Below are positions 34,737 to 42,722 of a DNA stretch of 64,000 nucleotides, in pieces (position 1 is the first letter of the stretch; each line of letters starts with the position of its first letter). Source of the stretch: Desmonostoc geniculatum HA4340-LM1 (GTDB lineage: Bacteria > Cyanobacteriota > Cyanobacteriia > Cyanobacteriales > Nostocaceae); contig JAHHHB010000008.1 of NCBI GenBank assembly GCA_019359545.1, positions 62,001-126,000 of the forward strand, in the 5' to 3' direction. Under the pieces are notes generated by a model. That model was not told where the DNA came from, searched no databases, and saw nothing but the letters and a program-made list of their open reading frames with translations. The translations under genes were made by a program, and so were the position numbers.

Positions 34737-35032
34737 TCTCGAATTACCCCACCCTAACCCTCCCCGATGTATTGGGGAGGGAACTAGATTTTCCGGTTTC
34801 CCCCCAATACATATACGGTGTACACACAAGTCTTAAAATCCAACCTAAAACTTGGTTTCGTAGCCCTAGCCCTAAAAATTAGCGGGATAAATAGAGTTTC
34901 CAGTTGCCTAAAATTTAGGTATTTATGGGGCTGGAAGCGTTGGAACCCTTGCGGCATATACTTGTGTGTACACCGTAGCCCAATACATCGGGGGGATTAA
35001 GGGGGGTAATTCGACTTGTGTGTACACCGTAG
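34737..35032. repeat. Imperfect long inverted repeat, MITE-like
   Basis: The left arm (CGAATTACCCC ... CCCCGATGTATTGGG and TACGGTGTACACACAAG near 34812-34830) is matched by a right arm near 34962-35012 (CTTGTGTGTACACCGTA, CCCAATACATCGGGGGG, GGGGTAATTCG). CTTGTGTGTACACCGTAGC then occurs a second time at about 35016-35034. The interior of about 130 bases is unique. This could be a small mobile element or two nested copies. Confidence 0.6.
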
Positions 35033-35130
35033 CAATGCTTTGGGGGGACGGCGTTAGCTGGGGGGTAAAAATATATTGCAGCTTCATAAAGAAACGGTAT
35101 TAGTTTTTTCTGACTGCGGCTAAATTCCAT

Positions 35131-35167
35131 AAAGAAAACCCTCATAGTGTTTATGAGGGTTTTCTTT
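35131..35167 (-). terminator. Strong hairpin terminator after rpsU
   Basis: A 16-bp stem (AAAGAAAACCCTCATA with its complement) and a GTGT loop. Read on the minus strand it lies about 120 bases after the rpsU stop codon, ending in an A/T-rich tract; it is symmetric and could work in both directions. Confidence 0.8.
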
Positions 35168-35287
35168 TATATCTACATCTACAGCAGATTTCAAGTTGGT
35201 GGGGTACACAAGCTTAGTCTGTTATCCAGGTATAAAGGGTGTTTTACTCCTGAATTCTGTATTCTGAATTCTGCTGTATGTCAGTTC

Positions 35288-35476
35288 TCAAGTGCGGAAA
35301 CGTCTTTTACCCTGCTTTTGTAAGGCAAGTTTTTTGCGCTTGGATTTTTCAATGGGCGTTTCAAAGTGACGATGCTTCCTCATATCTGGAAAAATTCCCG
35401 CTTTGGAAACTTCTCGCTTAAATCGGCGTAAGGCTGACTCAAGGTGTTCATTTTCACCGACTATTATTTGGGTCAT
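35288..35476 (-). CDS. rpsU: 30S ribosomal protein S21
   Basis: A 62-aa S21 protein: [20 protein letters not shown], then [17 protein letters not shown]. It is part of the small ribosomal subunit and acts in initiation. Length and the basic C-terminus are typical. It lies 70 bases after an RRM RNA-binding protein gene on the same strand, an arrangement known in Anabaena (rbp-rpsU), so the two are probably co-transcribed and may respond to cold. An AGGAGAAATA site precedes the start. Confidence 0.96.
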   Translation of the reverse strand: MTQIIVGENEHLESALRRFKREVSKAGIFPDMRKHRHFETPIEKSKRKKLALQKQGKRRFRT

Positions 35477-35545
35477 TATTTCTCCTACTAAATTGAATTC
35501 ATGAATGGACTAAAAATTCGCTCTTAAAATTTACGGTTTCAAAAC

Positions 35546-35854
35546 TTAGTAGCGGCTACGTCCACCACCACCACTGTATCCTCCTCGATTACCACCAGAT
35601 GGACCTCTGTCTTCCTTGGGCTTGGCTTTGTTAACTTTCAGGTCACGACCCATCCATTCAGCACCATCAAGAGCTTCAATGGCAGCAGCTTCTTCAGCAT
35701 CTGTCCCCATTTCCACGAAAGCGAAGCCGCGCAGACGGCCTGTTTCGCGGTCTGTAGGTAATTGAACCCGCTTTACCGTACCATATTCAGCAAAAACACC
35801 CTTAATATCATCTTCTGTAACTTGGTAAGAGAGGTTGCCTACATAAATTGACAT
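35546..35854 (-). CDS. RRM-type RNA-binding protein (Rbp family)
   Basis: A 102-aa protein with a single RRM: RNP2 IYVGNL at residues 3-8 and RNP1 RGFAFVEM near residues 43-50. A short Gly-rich tail follows (GGYSGGGGRSRY). Cyanobacterial Rbp proteins of this kind are often cold-induced and bind mRNA or rRNA; those with the Gly-rich tail form one of the two known classes. The GAGAAAATCAATG context provides the start. The long leader between the start and the next upstream element (35855-36000) could mediate cold control. Followed by rpsU. Confidence 0.93.
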   Translation of the reverse strand: MSIYVGNLSYQVTEDDIKGVFAEYGTVKRVQLPTDRETGRLRGFAFVEMGTDAEEAAAIEALDGAEWMGRDLKVNKAKPKEDRGPSGGNRGGYSGGGGRSRY

Positions 35855-36324
35855 TGATTTTCTCCAGAATTAAAAATTATTAGTGTGTAGAGATTTAAAT
35901 TTCGGAGAAAAGTCTGTAAATACCAAAAGGGAAAAGCCTGTCAATACTAAAAACAAGAATACTCACCGAATTAACTCTCGTTTTCTAGGATGACACAGAA
36001 GCCAATTTTCTGCATCCAGTAAAATGGCACAAGGTTTAGTAAGAATGCAACTAGTACAGCGCGGCGTAAATAAATCTACCACTTCAAACAGCTACAAGCC
36101 TTGATATATCAACCTTTTGACTTTTGACTTTTGATTTTTGACTTTCGCCTTGCGGTACTAGTATCTAGCCAGTAACCGATATCAGGGGGAATTAGTGATA
36201 ATTTTGGGTAAGTTTTCATTGCGATCGTCGTGACCGAAGTCGCTACAGACACGACTGAAGTCCCTACAGACACGAGCGAAGTCGCTACAAACACGAGCGA
36301 AGTCACTATAGACTTAAATTTAAC
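35855..36324. other. Gap upstream of the rbp-rpsU unit
   Basis: The first 150 bases form the probable leader and promoter of the rbp gene. TTTTGACTTTTGACTTTTG repeats lie at 36114-36145 and 21-bp repeats at 36232-36315. The only open frame of size (36109-36306, minus) is built from these repeats and I reject it. Confidence 0.55.
36232..36315. repeat. Four tandem 21-bp repeats
   Basis: Four units related to GAGCGAAGTCGCTACAGACAC lie in tandem next to the stop codon of the M56 peptidase gene. The units contain the small palindrome GCGAAGTCGC. They are probably non-coding. Confidence 0.8.
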
Positions 36325-37167
36325 TTAACTATGAAATATTACAGTCACTAAAGGTAAAAAAGCCAAGATAAATCCATGCCAGGAATGCAATTGAGCTTCT
36401 GGGGTTGGTTCTGGTGGTGCTAATAAAGCTTCTACTCTTTGTTCTAAGCGATCTGCACTAGGAGAACCCAATGCAGCACAGCAAATTTCTGATGACATAG
36501 GGCTGCTACTGACCACCAATAGCAGTGATTCCGCTAGTACCAGAGGGTCTACCTGCAATGCTGCATAACTGTCGGCGCGGAGTTCGCGTAAAACTAACAG
36601 TTCTTGCCACAAAGGCTCTGTATTCGGTAACCACGCGGTGCAGGAACGCACCCAACCCAGCCAGAAAAACCAGAATGTATCTCTGTACTCATAATGCCCT
36701 TGTTCGTGTGCTAAGACGCTTTCTAAATGATTTGGTGAAAGAGTTTGCAGTAATCCAACGCTTACCACCAATTCAGGTTGCCAAAAACCAATTTGACCTG
36801 CAAACATGGCCTCTGTTTGCAGTAGTCTGGCTCGTCTGTTCCCAAAATTCACCAGGGGACAGTTCCGAGCAGATTCCACAGACTGCCAACCTTGAAAGGC
36901 AAGTTTAATGCATAAAATGGCAAAAATTCCTAAATAAATTAATGCCAGTATGCAGCTGATTGAGCCTGTGTACATCCCGCCCATATTTCCTTTGGGTCCC
37001 ATGAACAGCACAGCGATCGCCGTCATAAAAATTAACAAGGGCGGGAAGAGAAACAAAAATAGCGATCGCCGCCACCGCAAATTCCAAGTGCCTCCGGATT
37101 CTCTCCAAGAGGATCTTAACGACCAGGCAACTGCCAAAGCAATCAAAATCATCACTAGATGCATCAT
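36325..37167 (-). CDS. M56-family (BlaR1-like) membrane metallopeptidase
   Basis: A 280-aa membrane protein with a zinc-peptidase motif HEQGH (about residue 155, LAHEQGHYEYRD), and a downstream ELRADSYAA with the likely third ligand Glu. Membrane helices are seen near residues 3-18, 32-56, 78-102 and at the C-terminus. It matches the M56/M48-type peptidases that pair with BlaI regulators; there is no penicillin-binding sensor domain. It overlaps the BlaI-type gene by four bases, so the pair forms a regulatory unit in which the peptidase may inactivate the repressor on a signal. Target genes are unknown. Confidence 0.88.
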   Translation of the reverse strand: MMHLVMILIALAVAWSLRSSWRESGGTWNLRWRRSLFLFLFPPLLIFMTAIAVLFMGPKGNMGGMYTGSISCILALIYLGIFAILCIKLAFQGWQSVESARNCPLVNFGNRRARLLQTEAMFAGQIGFWQPELVVSVGLLQTLSPNHLESVLAHEQGHYEYRDTFWFFWLGWVRSCTAWLPNTEPLWQELLVLRELRADSYAALQVDPLVLAESLLLVVSSSPMSSEICCAALGSPSADRLEQRVEALLAPPEPTPEAQLHSWHGFILAFLPLVTVIFHS

Positions 37168-37583
37168 TTTTCCTCCCTGGCTTGGCGTGCAGATTGTATG
37201 CGTTTGGCGATGGCTGCTATTTGTTCACTGGCTGCTTCATCGAGACTATCGGCGAAGGCTGCAATTACATCAGGGTTACCCACTGCGAGAAATCGCTGTA
37301 ACTGCTCGTGGGCTTTGATTACCTGTGACTGTTGCTTACTCAGCAACGGCCGCCAATAAAATGCCCGCCCTTTTTTATCGCAGGCCAACCAACCTTTGTC
37401 CGTAAGGCGTCGCAGAACAGTGGTTACAGAAGTATAAGCTAATTCGCGGTTGGGATCGGACAAAATGCGATCGTGGACATCTTTGACTGTGGCGGAACCA
37501 AGTTCCCAGATGATATTTAGAATTTCCGCTTCCAAAGGGCCTAAAGATAGTTGTTTAGGGCGGTAATCGGGTAAAGGTGCCAT
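37164..37583 (-). CDS. BlaI/MecI/CopY-type transcriptional repressor
   Basis: A 139-aa winged-helix regulator: SLGPLEAEILNIIWELGSAT, VKDVHDRIL, AYTSVTTVLRRLTDKGWLAC and GRAFYWRPLLS. The C-terminal helices (ALDEAASEQ-like, here DSLDEAASEQIAAI) would dimerise. It is the upstream partner of the M56 peptidase with a four-base overlap. An ATACA-TTG-TGTAT palindrome at 37826-37838, of the TACA/TGTA type recognised by this family, lies upstream between this gene and divergent comB. What it controls beyond its own operon cannot be seen. Confidence 0.92.
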   Translation of the reverse strand: MAPLPDYRPKQLSLGPLEAEILNIIWELGSATVKDVHDRILSDPNRELAYTSVTTVLRRLTDKGWLACDKKGRAFYWRPLLSKQQSQVIKAHEQLQRFLAVGNPDVIAAFADSLDEAASEQIAAIAKRIQSARQAREEK

Positions 37584-37948
37584 AGTTTTGAAGGGGAGTG
37601 GGGAGATGGGGAGATCGGGGGGATGAGGGAGAATAATAACTTCTAATTCCTAACTCCTAACTCAGCACTCCCAATGCCCAATAAATGTTAGCTTTCTTGT
37701 TTTAGATTACAAGATAGTGCAGCAAATCTGAAAGTCTAAAAATATAAAAATCAGCTTTTCCCTCATCTCCCCCACCTCCCCCACCTCCCCCATCTCCCTC
37801 ATCTCCCATTCATGTATCCAATGAGATACATTGTGTATTCTGATGCTAAAAAAAGTTGTGGGAACAATTATGACTATAGTTCGTGACACTAACTAGGTAG
37901 AATGTTATTTGTTTGCCGCAGTAGTATAAAAGCAGGTGTATCCAGCGC
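37584..37948. other. Divergent gap between blaI-like gene and comB
   Basis: It carries GGGGAGATGGGGAGATC units at about 37594-37625, CTAACTCCTAACTCAGC units, and CCCCCACCTCCCCCACC units at 37757-37808. A possible BlaI operator lies at 37826-37838. The unique 37812-37948 stretch probably holds the comB promoter. Confidence 0.55.
37826..37838. promoter_or_regulatory. Possible BlaI-type operator
   Basis: ATACATTGTGTAT is a perfect inverted repeat of five bases with a three-base centre (ATACA-TTG-TGTAT). BlaI/MecI/CopY proteins bind TACA...TGTA palindromes. It lies about 240 bases upstream of the BlaI-like gene and 110 bases upstream of comB. One site alone is weak evidence. Confidence 0.35.
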
Positions 37949-38683
37949 GTGAAGCTATTTGTATACCACACTCCGGAATTGACTCCAACGGATAAACCGC
38001 CAGAATGTGCGATCGCAGTCGATGTCTTGCGAGCCACTAGCACAATTGCGACTGTCTTGGCAGCTGGAGGCGAAGCTGTACAAGTATTCAGCGATTTAGA
38101 TCGACTAATCGCAGTTAGTGAACAATGGCCTCCTGAAAAACGTCTGCGGGCTGGAGAACGCGGCGGCGCTAAAGTAGCGGGCTTTGAGTTGGGTAACTCC
38201 CCCCTCGACTGTACATCAGAATTAGTGCAGGGGCGTCGGTTGTTTATCAGTACCACAAATGGCACTCGTGCTTTACAACGGGTACAAGACTCGCCAAATG
38301 TAATTGCAGCAGCCTTAATCAACCGAGCTGCGGTGGTGCAATTTCTTCTAGAAAAGCAACCAGAGACAGTGTGGATTGTCGGCTCAGGCTGGGAAGGTAG
38401 TTTTTCTTTAGAGGATACAGTTTGTGCGGGTGCGATCGCCCATAGTCTTTTAGAGCAAACCAAGTTTTCACCAGAGGAATTAGCTGGTAACGATGAAGTA
38501 ATTAGTGCGATCGCTCTTTACTCTCAATGGCAAGATAACTTATTAGGATTATTCCACCAAGCTAGTCACGGTCAACGCCTGTTGCGTCTTGATTGTCAAG
38601 AAGATTTAAAATATTGTTCTCAAACTGATATTTTAGATGTCTTGCCAATACAACAAGAAATAGGAGTTTTAAAAAGGGGATAG
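37949..38683 (+). CDS. comB: 2-phosphosulfolactate phosphatase-like protein (ComB family)
   Basis: A 244-aa protein of the ComB family. Typical parts are [51 protein letters not shown] and [14 protein letters not shown]. In methanogens ComB makes sulfolactate for coenzyme M; in cyanobacteria the physiological substrate is unclear. The start is GTG at 37949 ([15 protein letters not shown]), as the family N-terminus begins there. The last residues (LKRG) run into a G-rich repeat. The next gene is on the other strand. Confidence 0.88.
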   Translation: MKLFVYHTPELTPTDKPPECAIAVDVLRATSTIATVLAAGGEAVQVFSDLDRLIAVSEQWPPEKRLRAGERGGAKVAGFELGNSPLDCTSELVQGRRLFISTTNGTRALQRVQDSPNVIAAALINRAAVVQFLLEKQPETVWIVGSGWEGSFSLEDTVCAGAIAHSLLEQTKFSPEELAGNDEVISAIALYSQWQDNLLGLFHQASHGQRLLRLDCQEDLKYCSQTDILDVLPIQQEIGVLKRG

Positions 38684-38845
38684 GGCATTGGGCATTGGGC
38701 ATTGGGCATGGGGCAGAAGAGGTGGAGGGGCAGAGGTGCGGAGGGGCAGAGGGGCACAGGAGAAAGAACTTGTACAAAAACTCTCCTCTGCTCCCCTGCT
38801 CCTCTGCTCCCCATCTCCCCATGCCCCATGCCCCATCCGCTATGC
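38680..38845. repeat. Mirror-type G-rich/C-rich repeat between convergent genes
   Basis: GGGCATTGGGCATTGGGCAT and GGCAGAGGTGCGGAGGGGC units are followed by CTCCTCTGCTCCCCTGC and CCCCATGCCCCATGCCCC. It has the same organisation as 28016-28204 and lies between convergent comB and rfbD, where it may terminate both. Confidence 0.8.
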
Positions 38846-38846
38846 C

Positions 38847-39728
38847 CTATACCAAATCTTTAAGCATTTCCCTAAGTCTTTGTCGCCAATGGGGGGGATA
38901 TTTTCCTAGAAGTGTTGAAATTTTGCCACAAGCAAGGACGGAATAGGCAGGGCGACGGGCGGGTGTGGGATATTCAGAGGTTGTAATGGGGATAATATTT
39001 TCAACTTTCAAAGGAAACCCTAGCTGTTGGGCTTCTTCAAAGATGGCGATGGCAAAGTCATACCAGCTAGCAACGCCGCTATTTGTGTAGTGGTATGTGC
39101 CTGCAATATCTGTGGTTAACTTAGGAATCATCTCGCCTATGACTGCGGCTATATCTTTTGCCCAAGTCGGGCTACCAATTTGATCGGCGACGATACGCAG
39201 TTCTGGGCGTTGGGCACCGAGTCGTAACATGGTTTTAACAAAGTTACTTTTGCCAAAGTTTCCATAAACCCAAGCTGTGCGGAGGATGAGGTGATGGGTG
39301 CAATTTTCTTGAATTGCTTGTTCTCCTGCAAGTTTGGTTTTGCCATAGACACTCAAGGGGTTTGTGGCATCGGTTTCTTGATATGGGCGACACCCATTGC
39401 CATCAAAAACGTAATCGGTGGAAATATGAATTAGAAAAGCTCCTAATTTTTGGCTTTCTTCGGCAAGAATTAGAGGTGCAGTAGCATTAATAGCGGTAGC
39501 AAGTTCGGATTCGCTTTCGGCTTTATCTACGGCGGTATAAGCAGCAGCGTTAATGATGATTTGCGGTTCCTTTGCTCTGATAATGCTACGAAGAGTGTCA
39601 GGCTGGGTAAGGTCTACTGTTGGGCGTGAAACTGAGATAGTATTGCCGTAGGATGGAAGAATTTGTTGCAATTCTTGACCGACTTGACCGTTACTACCAA
39701 TTAGCAGAATTGATTTACTCTTAGTCAT
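38847..39728 (-). CDS. rfbD: dTDP-4-dehydrorhamnose reductase
   Basis: A 293-aa short-chain-type reductase making dTDP-L-rhamnose. NAD(P) motif LLIGSNGQVGQEL at residues 7-19; catalytic Tyr/Lys in SVYGKTKLAGE; STDYVFDGNG and LRTAWVYG are diagnostic of RmlD. It is the last gene of the rfbA-rfbC-rfbD set in transcription order, after 85 bases of repeat spacer. rfbB is not in the window. Length is normal. Confidence 0.95.
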   Translation of the reverse strand: MTKSKSILLIGSNGQVGQELQQILPSYGNTISVSRPTVDLTQPDTLRSIIRAKEPQIIINAAAYTAVDKAESESELATAINATAPLILAEESQKLGAFLIHISTDYVFDGNGCRPYQETDATNPLSVYGKTKLAGEQAIQENCTHHLILRTAWVYGNFGKSNFVKTMLRLGAQRPELRIVADQIGSPTWAKDIAAVIGEMIPKLTTDIAGTYHYTNSGVASWYDFAIAIFEEAQQLGFPLKVENIIPITTSEYPTPARRPAYSVLACGKISTLLGKYPPHWRQRLREMLKDLV

Positions 39729-39734
39729 TGGTTA

Positions 39735-39803
39735 TTCTCCGCGTCCCCGTGTCCCCACGTCTCTCCATCTCCCCACTCCCTATTCCCTACTCCCTGTGTT
39801 TCT
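39735..39803. repeat. C-rich repeat between rfbC and rfbD
   Basis: CCCCGTGTCCCCACGTCTC and CTCCCCACTCCCTATTCCC units fill the spacer between two genes of one operon. Confidence 0.75.
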
Positions 39804-39812
39804 TCAGAGTAT

Positions 39813-40358
39813 TTAATCAAAGATTTCAGCGGTTTTCAAAGATTTACCAGCTTGGTCTTTGGCTGATAAAATCGGTGAACCATTCAAAGGCCAATCTATA
39901 GCTAAATCTGGATCGTTCCATAAGATTGTGCGATCGCCTTGGGGTGCGTAGTAATCTGTAGTTTTATACAGTACTTCAGCTTTTTCAGAAAGCACGAGAA
40001 AGCCGTGAGCAAAGCCTGATGGTATCCAAAGTAGACGTTTATTCTCACCACTGAGTTCATAACCCACCCATTTTCCAAATGTGGGCGAACTTCTTCTAAT
40101 GTCTACTGCTACGTCAAATATGGTACCGAAAATTACACGAACAAGTTTACCTTGGGGTTGTTGGATTTGGTAATGCAATCCCCGCAGGACGTTTTGCTTG
40201 GAGCAAGAGTGGTTATCTTGGACGAAGTTGGCAGCAATCCCAGTTTCTTCAGTAAATTTTTGGTGGTTATAGGCTTCAAAAAAGAAACCGCGATCGTCTG
40301 CAAATACTTTGGGTTCGAGTTGTATAACTTCGGGTATTTTAGTATGCGTAATGCTCAT
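39813..40358 (-). CDS. rfbC: dTDP-4-dehydrorhamnose 3,5-epimerase
   Basis: A 181-aa RmlC cupin. Motifs: VFADDRGFFFEAYNHQKF, NHSCSKQNVLRGLHYQ with the catalytic His of RGLHYQ, VAVDIRRSSPTFGKWVG, and IPSGFAHGFLVLSE. It converts dTDP-4-keto-6-deoxyglucose to the L-lyxo form, the substrate of RfbD. Gene order rfbA, rfbC, rfbD on the minus strand supports this function. The start ATG at 40358 gives MSITHTKIPEVIQLEPKVF, a normal N-terminus. Confidence 0.96.
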   Translation of the reverse strand: MSITHTKIPEVIQLEPKVFADDRGFFFEAYNHQKFTEETGIAANFVQDNHSCSKQNVLRGLHYQIQQPQGKLVRVIFGTIFDVAVDIRRSSPTFGKWVGYELSGENKRLLWIPSGFAHGFLVLSEKAEVLYKTTDYYAPQGDRTILWNDPDLAIDWPLNGSPILSAKDQAGKSLKTAEIFD

Positions 40359-40463
40359 TAATATTATGAAGAGTGATTTGCTACACTACTAACTTTTTGA
40401 ATGATTTAACACAACAAGTATAGTTAGTAGCATAACACCTTGACCGTACCAAAATTGAGTAAA

Positions 40464-41540
40464 TTATGTGAGTTCAATTTGACAGTCATCGCCAATTAAG
40501 AATCGTAAAGCTTTCGGGCGACGGGGTGCGAGAGTCAATTGTGCCCGTTGTCCAATGACACTATCGATAATCCGCTGATGGATTCCGGCAATTTTAGCAC
40601 CTTCTAAAATTACACTATGTTCTAAATCTGTATCAATGAGAGTCGCATTGTTAGCAATGCTACTATAAGGGCCAATAAAGCAGTTTTCTAAATGACAATT
40701 GTTACCAATGATTACTGGCCCCCGAATTGTGCAGTTAATTACTTGAGATTTTGCCCCGATTTGAATTCGCCCAATAATCTGACTTTGGGCATCGACTTCA
40801 CCGAGAATTAATGGTGTCAAATAAGTGTCGAGAACTAAACGATTAGCTTCTAATAAGTCATCTTTTTTACCAGTATCTAACCACCAGCCTTGGAGTTTGT
40901 GTGCGACAACGTGCTTTTGCTGGTTAATTAGATATTGAATAGCATCAGTGATTTCGAGTTCGCCTCTAGTGGAAGGTTGGATATTGGCGATCGCATCAAA
41001 GATGATGTGAGAAAAGAAATAAACCCCTACTAATGCCAGATTTGAAGGAGGAATTTTAGGTTTTTCAATTAACTGCAATACCTTTCCTGTATCATCGACC
41101 TCAGCCACACCAAAGGCGGTAGGATTGGCAACAGGACGTAAGAGAATTAAAGCATCAGGCTGTTGTTGGCTAAATTGTTGCAGAAAGTACCTTAAGTCGC
41201 CTAATTGAATTAGGTTATCGCCCAAATACATCACAAACGGAGAATCCCCTAAAAACGGACGGGCGATTTGGACAGCGTGAGCAAGTCCGGCTGGCTGGTC
41301 TTGTAATATGTAGGTAATGTTCGCTCCAAAGTATTCTCCATTTCCCGTTTTTGCTTGGACTTCTGCGCCAGTTTCCGGGCTAATAATGATACCAATATCA
41401 GTAATACCAGCAGCAACCATTTCTTCAATGCCATACCATAAAACAGGTTTGTTAGCAACTGGTACGAGTTGTTTTGCTCCGCTGTAGGTGAGGGGACGCA
41501 GACGTGTACCTTTACCACCAGAGAGAATTAGTGCTTTCAT
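40464..41540 (-). CDS. rfbA: Glucose-1-phosphate thymidylyltransferase, long form
   Basis: A 358-aa nucleotidyltransferase of the long RmlA type. N-terminal signature ALILSGGKGTRLRPLTYSGA, then PVLWYGIEEMVAAG, VMYLGDNLI and GELEITDAIQYL. The C-terminal 110 residues form a left-handed beta-helix (VIIGNNCHLENCFIGPYSS). It makes dTDP-glucose, the first step of dTDP-rhamnose synthesis. It heads the rhamnose gene set, following a glycosyltransferase gene. A decayed copy of its 3' end lies 3 kb away at 44648-44815. Confidence 0.93.
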   Translation of the reverse strand: MKALILSGGKGTRLRPLTYSGAKQLVPVANKPVLWYGIEEMVAAGITDIGIIISPETGAEVQAKTGNGEYFGANITYILQDQPAGLAHAVQIARPFLGDSPFVMYLGDNLIQLGDLRYFLQQFSQQQPDALILLRPVANPTAFGVAEVDDTGKVLQLIEKPKIPPSNLALVGVYFFSHIIFDAIANIQPSTRGELEITDAIQYLINQQKHVVAHKLQGWWLDTGKKDDLLEANRLVLDTYLTPLILGEVDAQSQIIGRIQIGAKSQVINCTIRGPVIIGNNCHLENCFIGPYSSIANNATLIDTDLEHSVILEGAKIAGIHQRIIDSVIGQRAQLTLAPRRPKALRFLIGDDCQIELT

Positions 41541-41549
41541 AAGGATTTG

Positions 41550-41640
41550 TCATTTGTTATTTGTCATTGGTTATTAGTTTTTCTTTGCGTCTCCGTCATC
41601 TCCCTATCTCCCCATCTCCCCATCCCCGTGTCCTCTGCTC
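41550..41640. repeat. Spacer repeats between rfbA and glycosyltransferase
   Basis: TTTGTCATTTGTTATTTGTC units and CTCCCTATCTCCCCATCTCC units in a short spacer inside the polysaccharide operon. Confidence 0.75.
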
Positions 41641-41652
41641 AACGGTAATATT

Positions 41653-42720
41653 CTACACGTAGCGGGATAATACTTCGGCGGTTGCTTGTCCAGTTTTTTG
41701 CCAACTGAATTGTTGGGAGTGAGTGATTCCCTGGTTGGAAAGGCGCGATCGCAATGCTGAATCAGTGGCGATCGCCTCCATGGCCTCTGTAATTTCTCTG
41801 GTGTTGTAAGGATCGATGAGAATCGCTGCGTCCCCAGCGACTTCTGGTAGGGAGGAAAGATTGGAGGTAATTACCGGGGTACCACAAGCCATTGCTTCCA
41901 AGACGGGTAAACCAAAGCCTTCCCAGAGACTTGGGAAGACAAGGGCGATCGCTTGATTGATGATTTTTGGCAATTCGCTGTAGGGAATATAGTCGAGGAA
42001 TTTGACTTGGTTCGTGATGCCGAGTTGGGCAACTTGGGCTGTTAAAGTTGGAGTGTAACGGCGATCGCTTGGCCCTGCTAACCACAGTTTATAGTCGCCA
42101 CTGTTTGGTAGTGCAGCGAAGGCGGCAATAAGTCCATGTAAGTTTTTGTAAGTGTTTTGGCGTCCGATGTAGAGAAAATAGTTGCGGCTGGGGAGATTGA
42201 GAAAACGGAAGTGAGTGCGATCGTAGGCAAGAGGAATAGGGGTAATTTTGCTAACGGGAATTTGGTAAAAATCGGTAATGTCTTTAGCGGTGGCTTGGGA
42301 ATTACAGATGATGTGTTCCGCCTGCTTGAGGATTTGGGGAACGTAGTAGCGATGATATATTGTCAGGGGTGAAAAGGGTTGAGAAAAACGTAGGGGAATC
42401 AAATCATGGATAGTGACAACGAACCGACAGCTAGTATTAATGGGAGCTTCTGGAATAGGCGAAAATAAGAGTTGAGATTTGAGTTCTTTATAGATTTTAG
42501 GTAGTTGAAATTGCGTCCAAACTAAGCGACGTAAATGACCTTTAATACCTTGCTTTGATGTTTGATCAACAGGAGTTTGACAACAATTATAGTCAGGGGT
42601 AAATTGTGAAGTTAAAAGTGTTGGTTCAAGTGCTTTTAAGTGAGGTAAAAGATTAAAAGCATATGTGGTAGTACCCGTAGGTTTAGTCAATATAAATGAA
42701 AGGTTAATTAATAAAGGCAT
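41653..42720 (-). CDS. Glycosyltransferase family 4
   Basis: A 355-aa GT-B enzyme. The C-terminal GT4 domain shows FLYIGRQNTYKNLHGLIAAF, KLWLAGPSDRRYTP, VKFLDYIPYSELP and the donor site VFPSLWEGFGLPVLEAMACG with the E-x7-E pattern. The N-terminal acceptor domain starts with FILTKPTGTTTYAFNLLPH. It probably adds a sugar such as mannose or rhamnose to the growing glycan. It ends 110 bases before rfbA and is two bases from the preceding GT2 gene, so it belongs to the same operon. Sugar specificity cannot be read from sequence. Confidence 0.9.
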   Translation of the reverse strand: MPLLINLSFILTKPTGTTTYAFNLLPHLKALEPTLLTSQFTPDYNCCQTPVDQTSKQGIKGHLRRLVWTQFQLPKIYKELKSQLLFSPIPEAPINTSCRFVVTIHDLIPLRFSQPFSPLTIYHRYYVPQILKQAEHIICNSQATAKDITDFYQIPVSKITPIPLAYDRTHFRFLNLPSRNYFLYIGRQNTYKNLHGLIAAFAALPNSGDYKLWLAGPSDRRYTPTLTAQVAQLGITNQVKFLDYIPYSELPKIINQAIALVFPSLWEGFGLPVLEAMACGTPVITSNLSSLPEVAGDAAILIDPYNTREITEAMEAIATDSALRSRLSNQGITHSQQFSWQKTGQATAEVLSRYV

Positions 42721-42722
42721 AA

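Larger units (their letters stand above)
34715..35287. other. Gap with imperfect inverted repeats and rpsU terminator
   Basis: The stretch 34737-35032 forms a nonautonomous-element-like structure with inverted arms; the hairpin at 35131-35167 closes the rpsU unit. GAATTCT repeats lie at 35250-35276. No gene is supported on either strand. Confidence 0.6.

Noticed and set aside
36109-36306. Minus-strand open frame of 65 codons before the M56 gene end
   Set aside because: It consists of the 21-bp repeats and TTTTGAC repeats, without ribosome-binding site or family.
37846-38463. Minus-strand open frame of 205 codons opposite comB
   Set aside because: comB is a clear family member on the plus strand in the same place.
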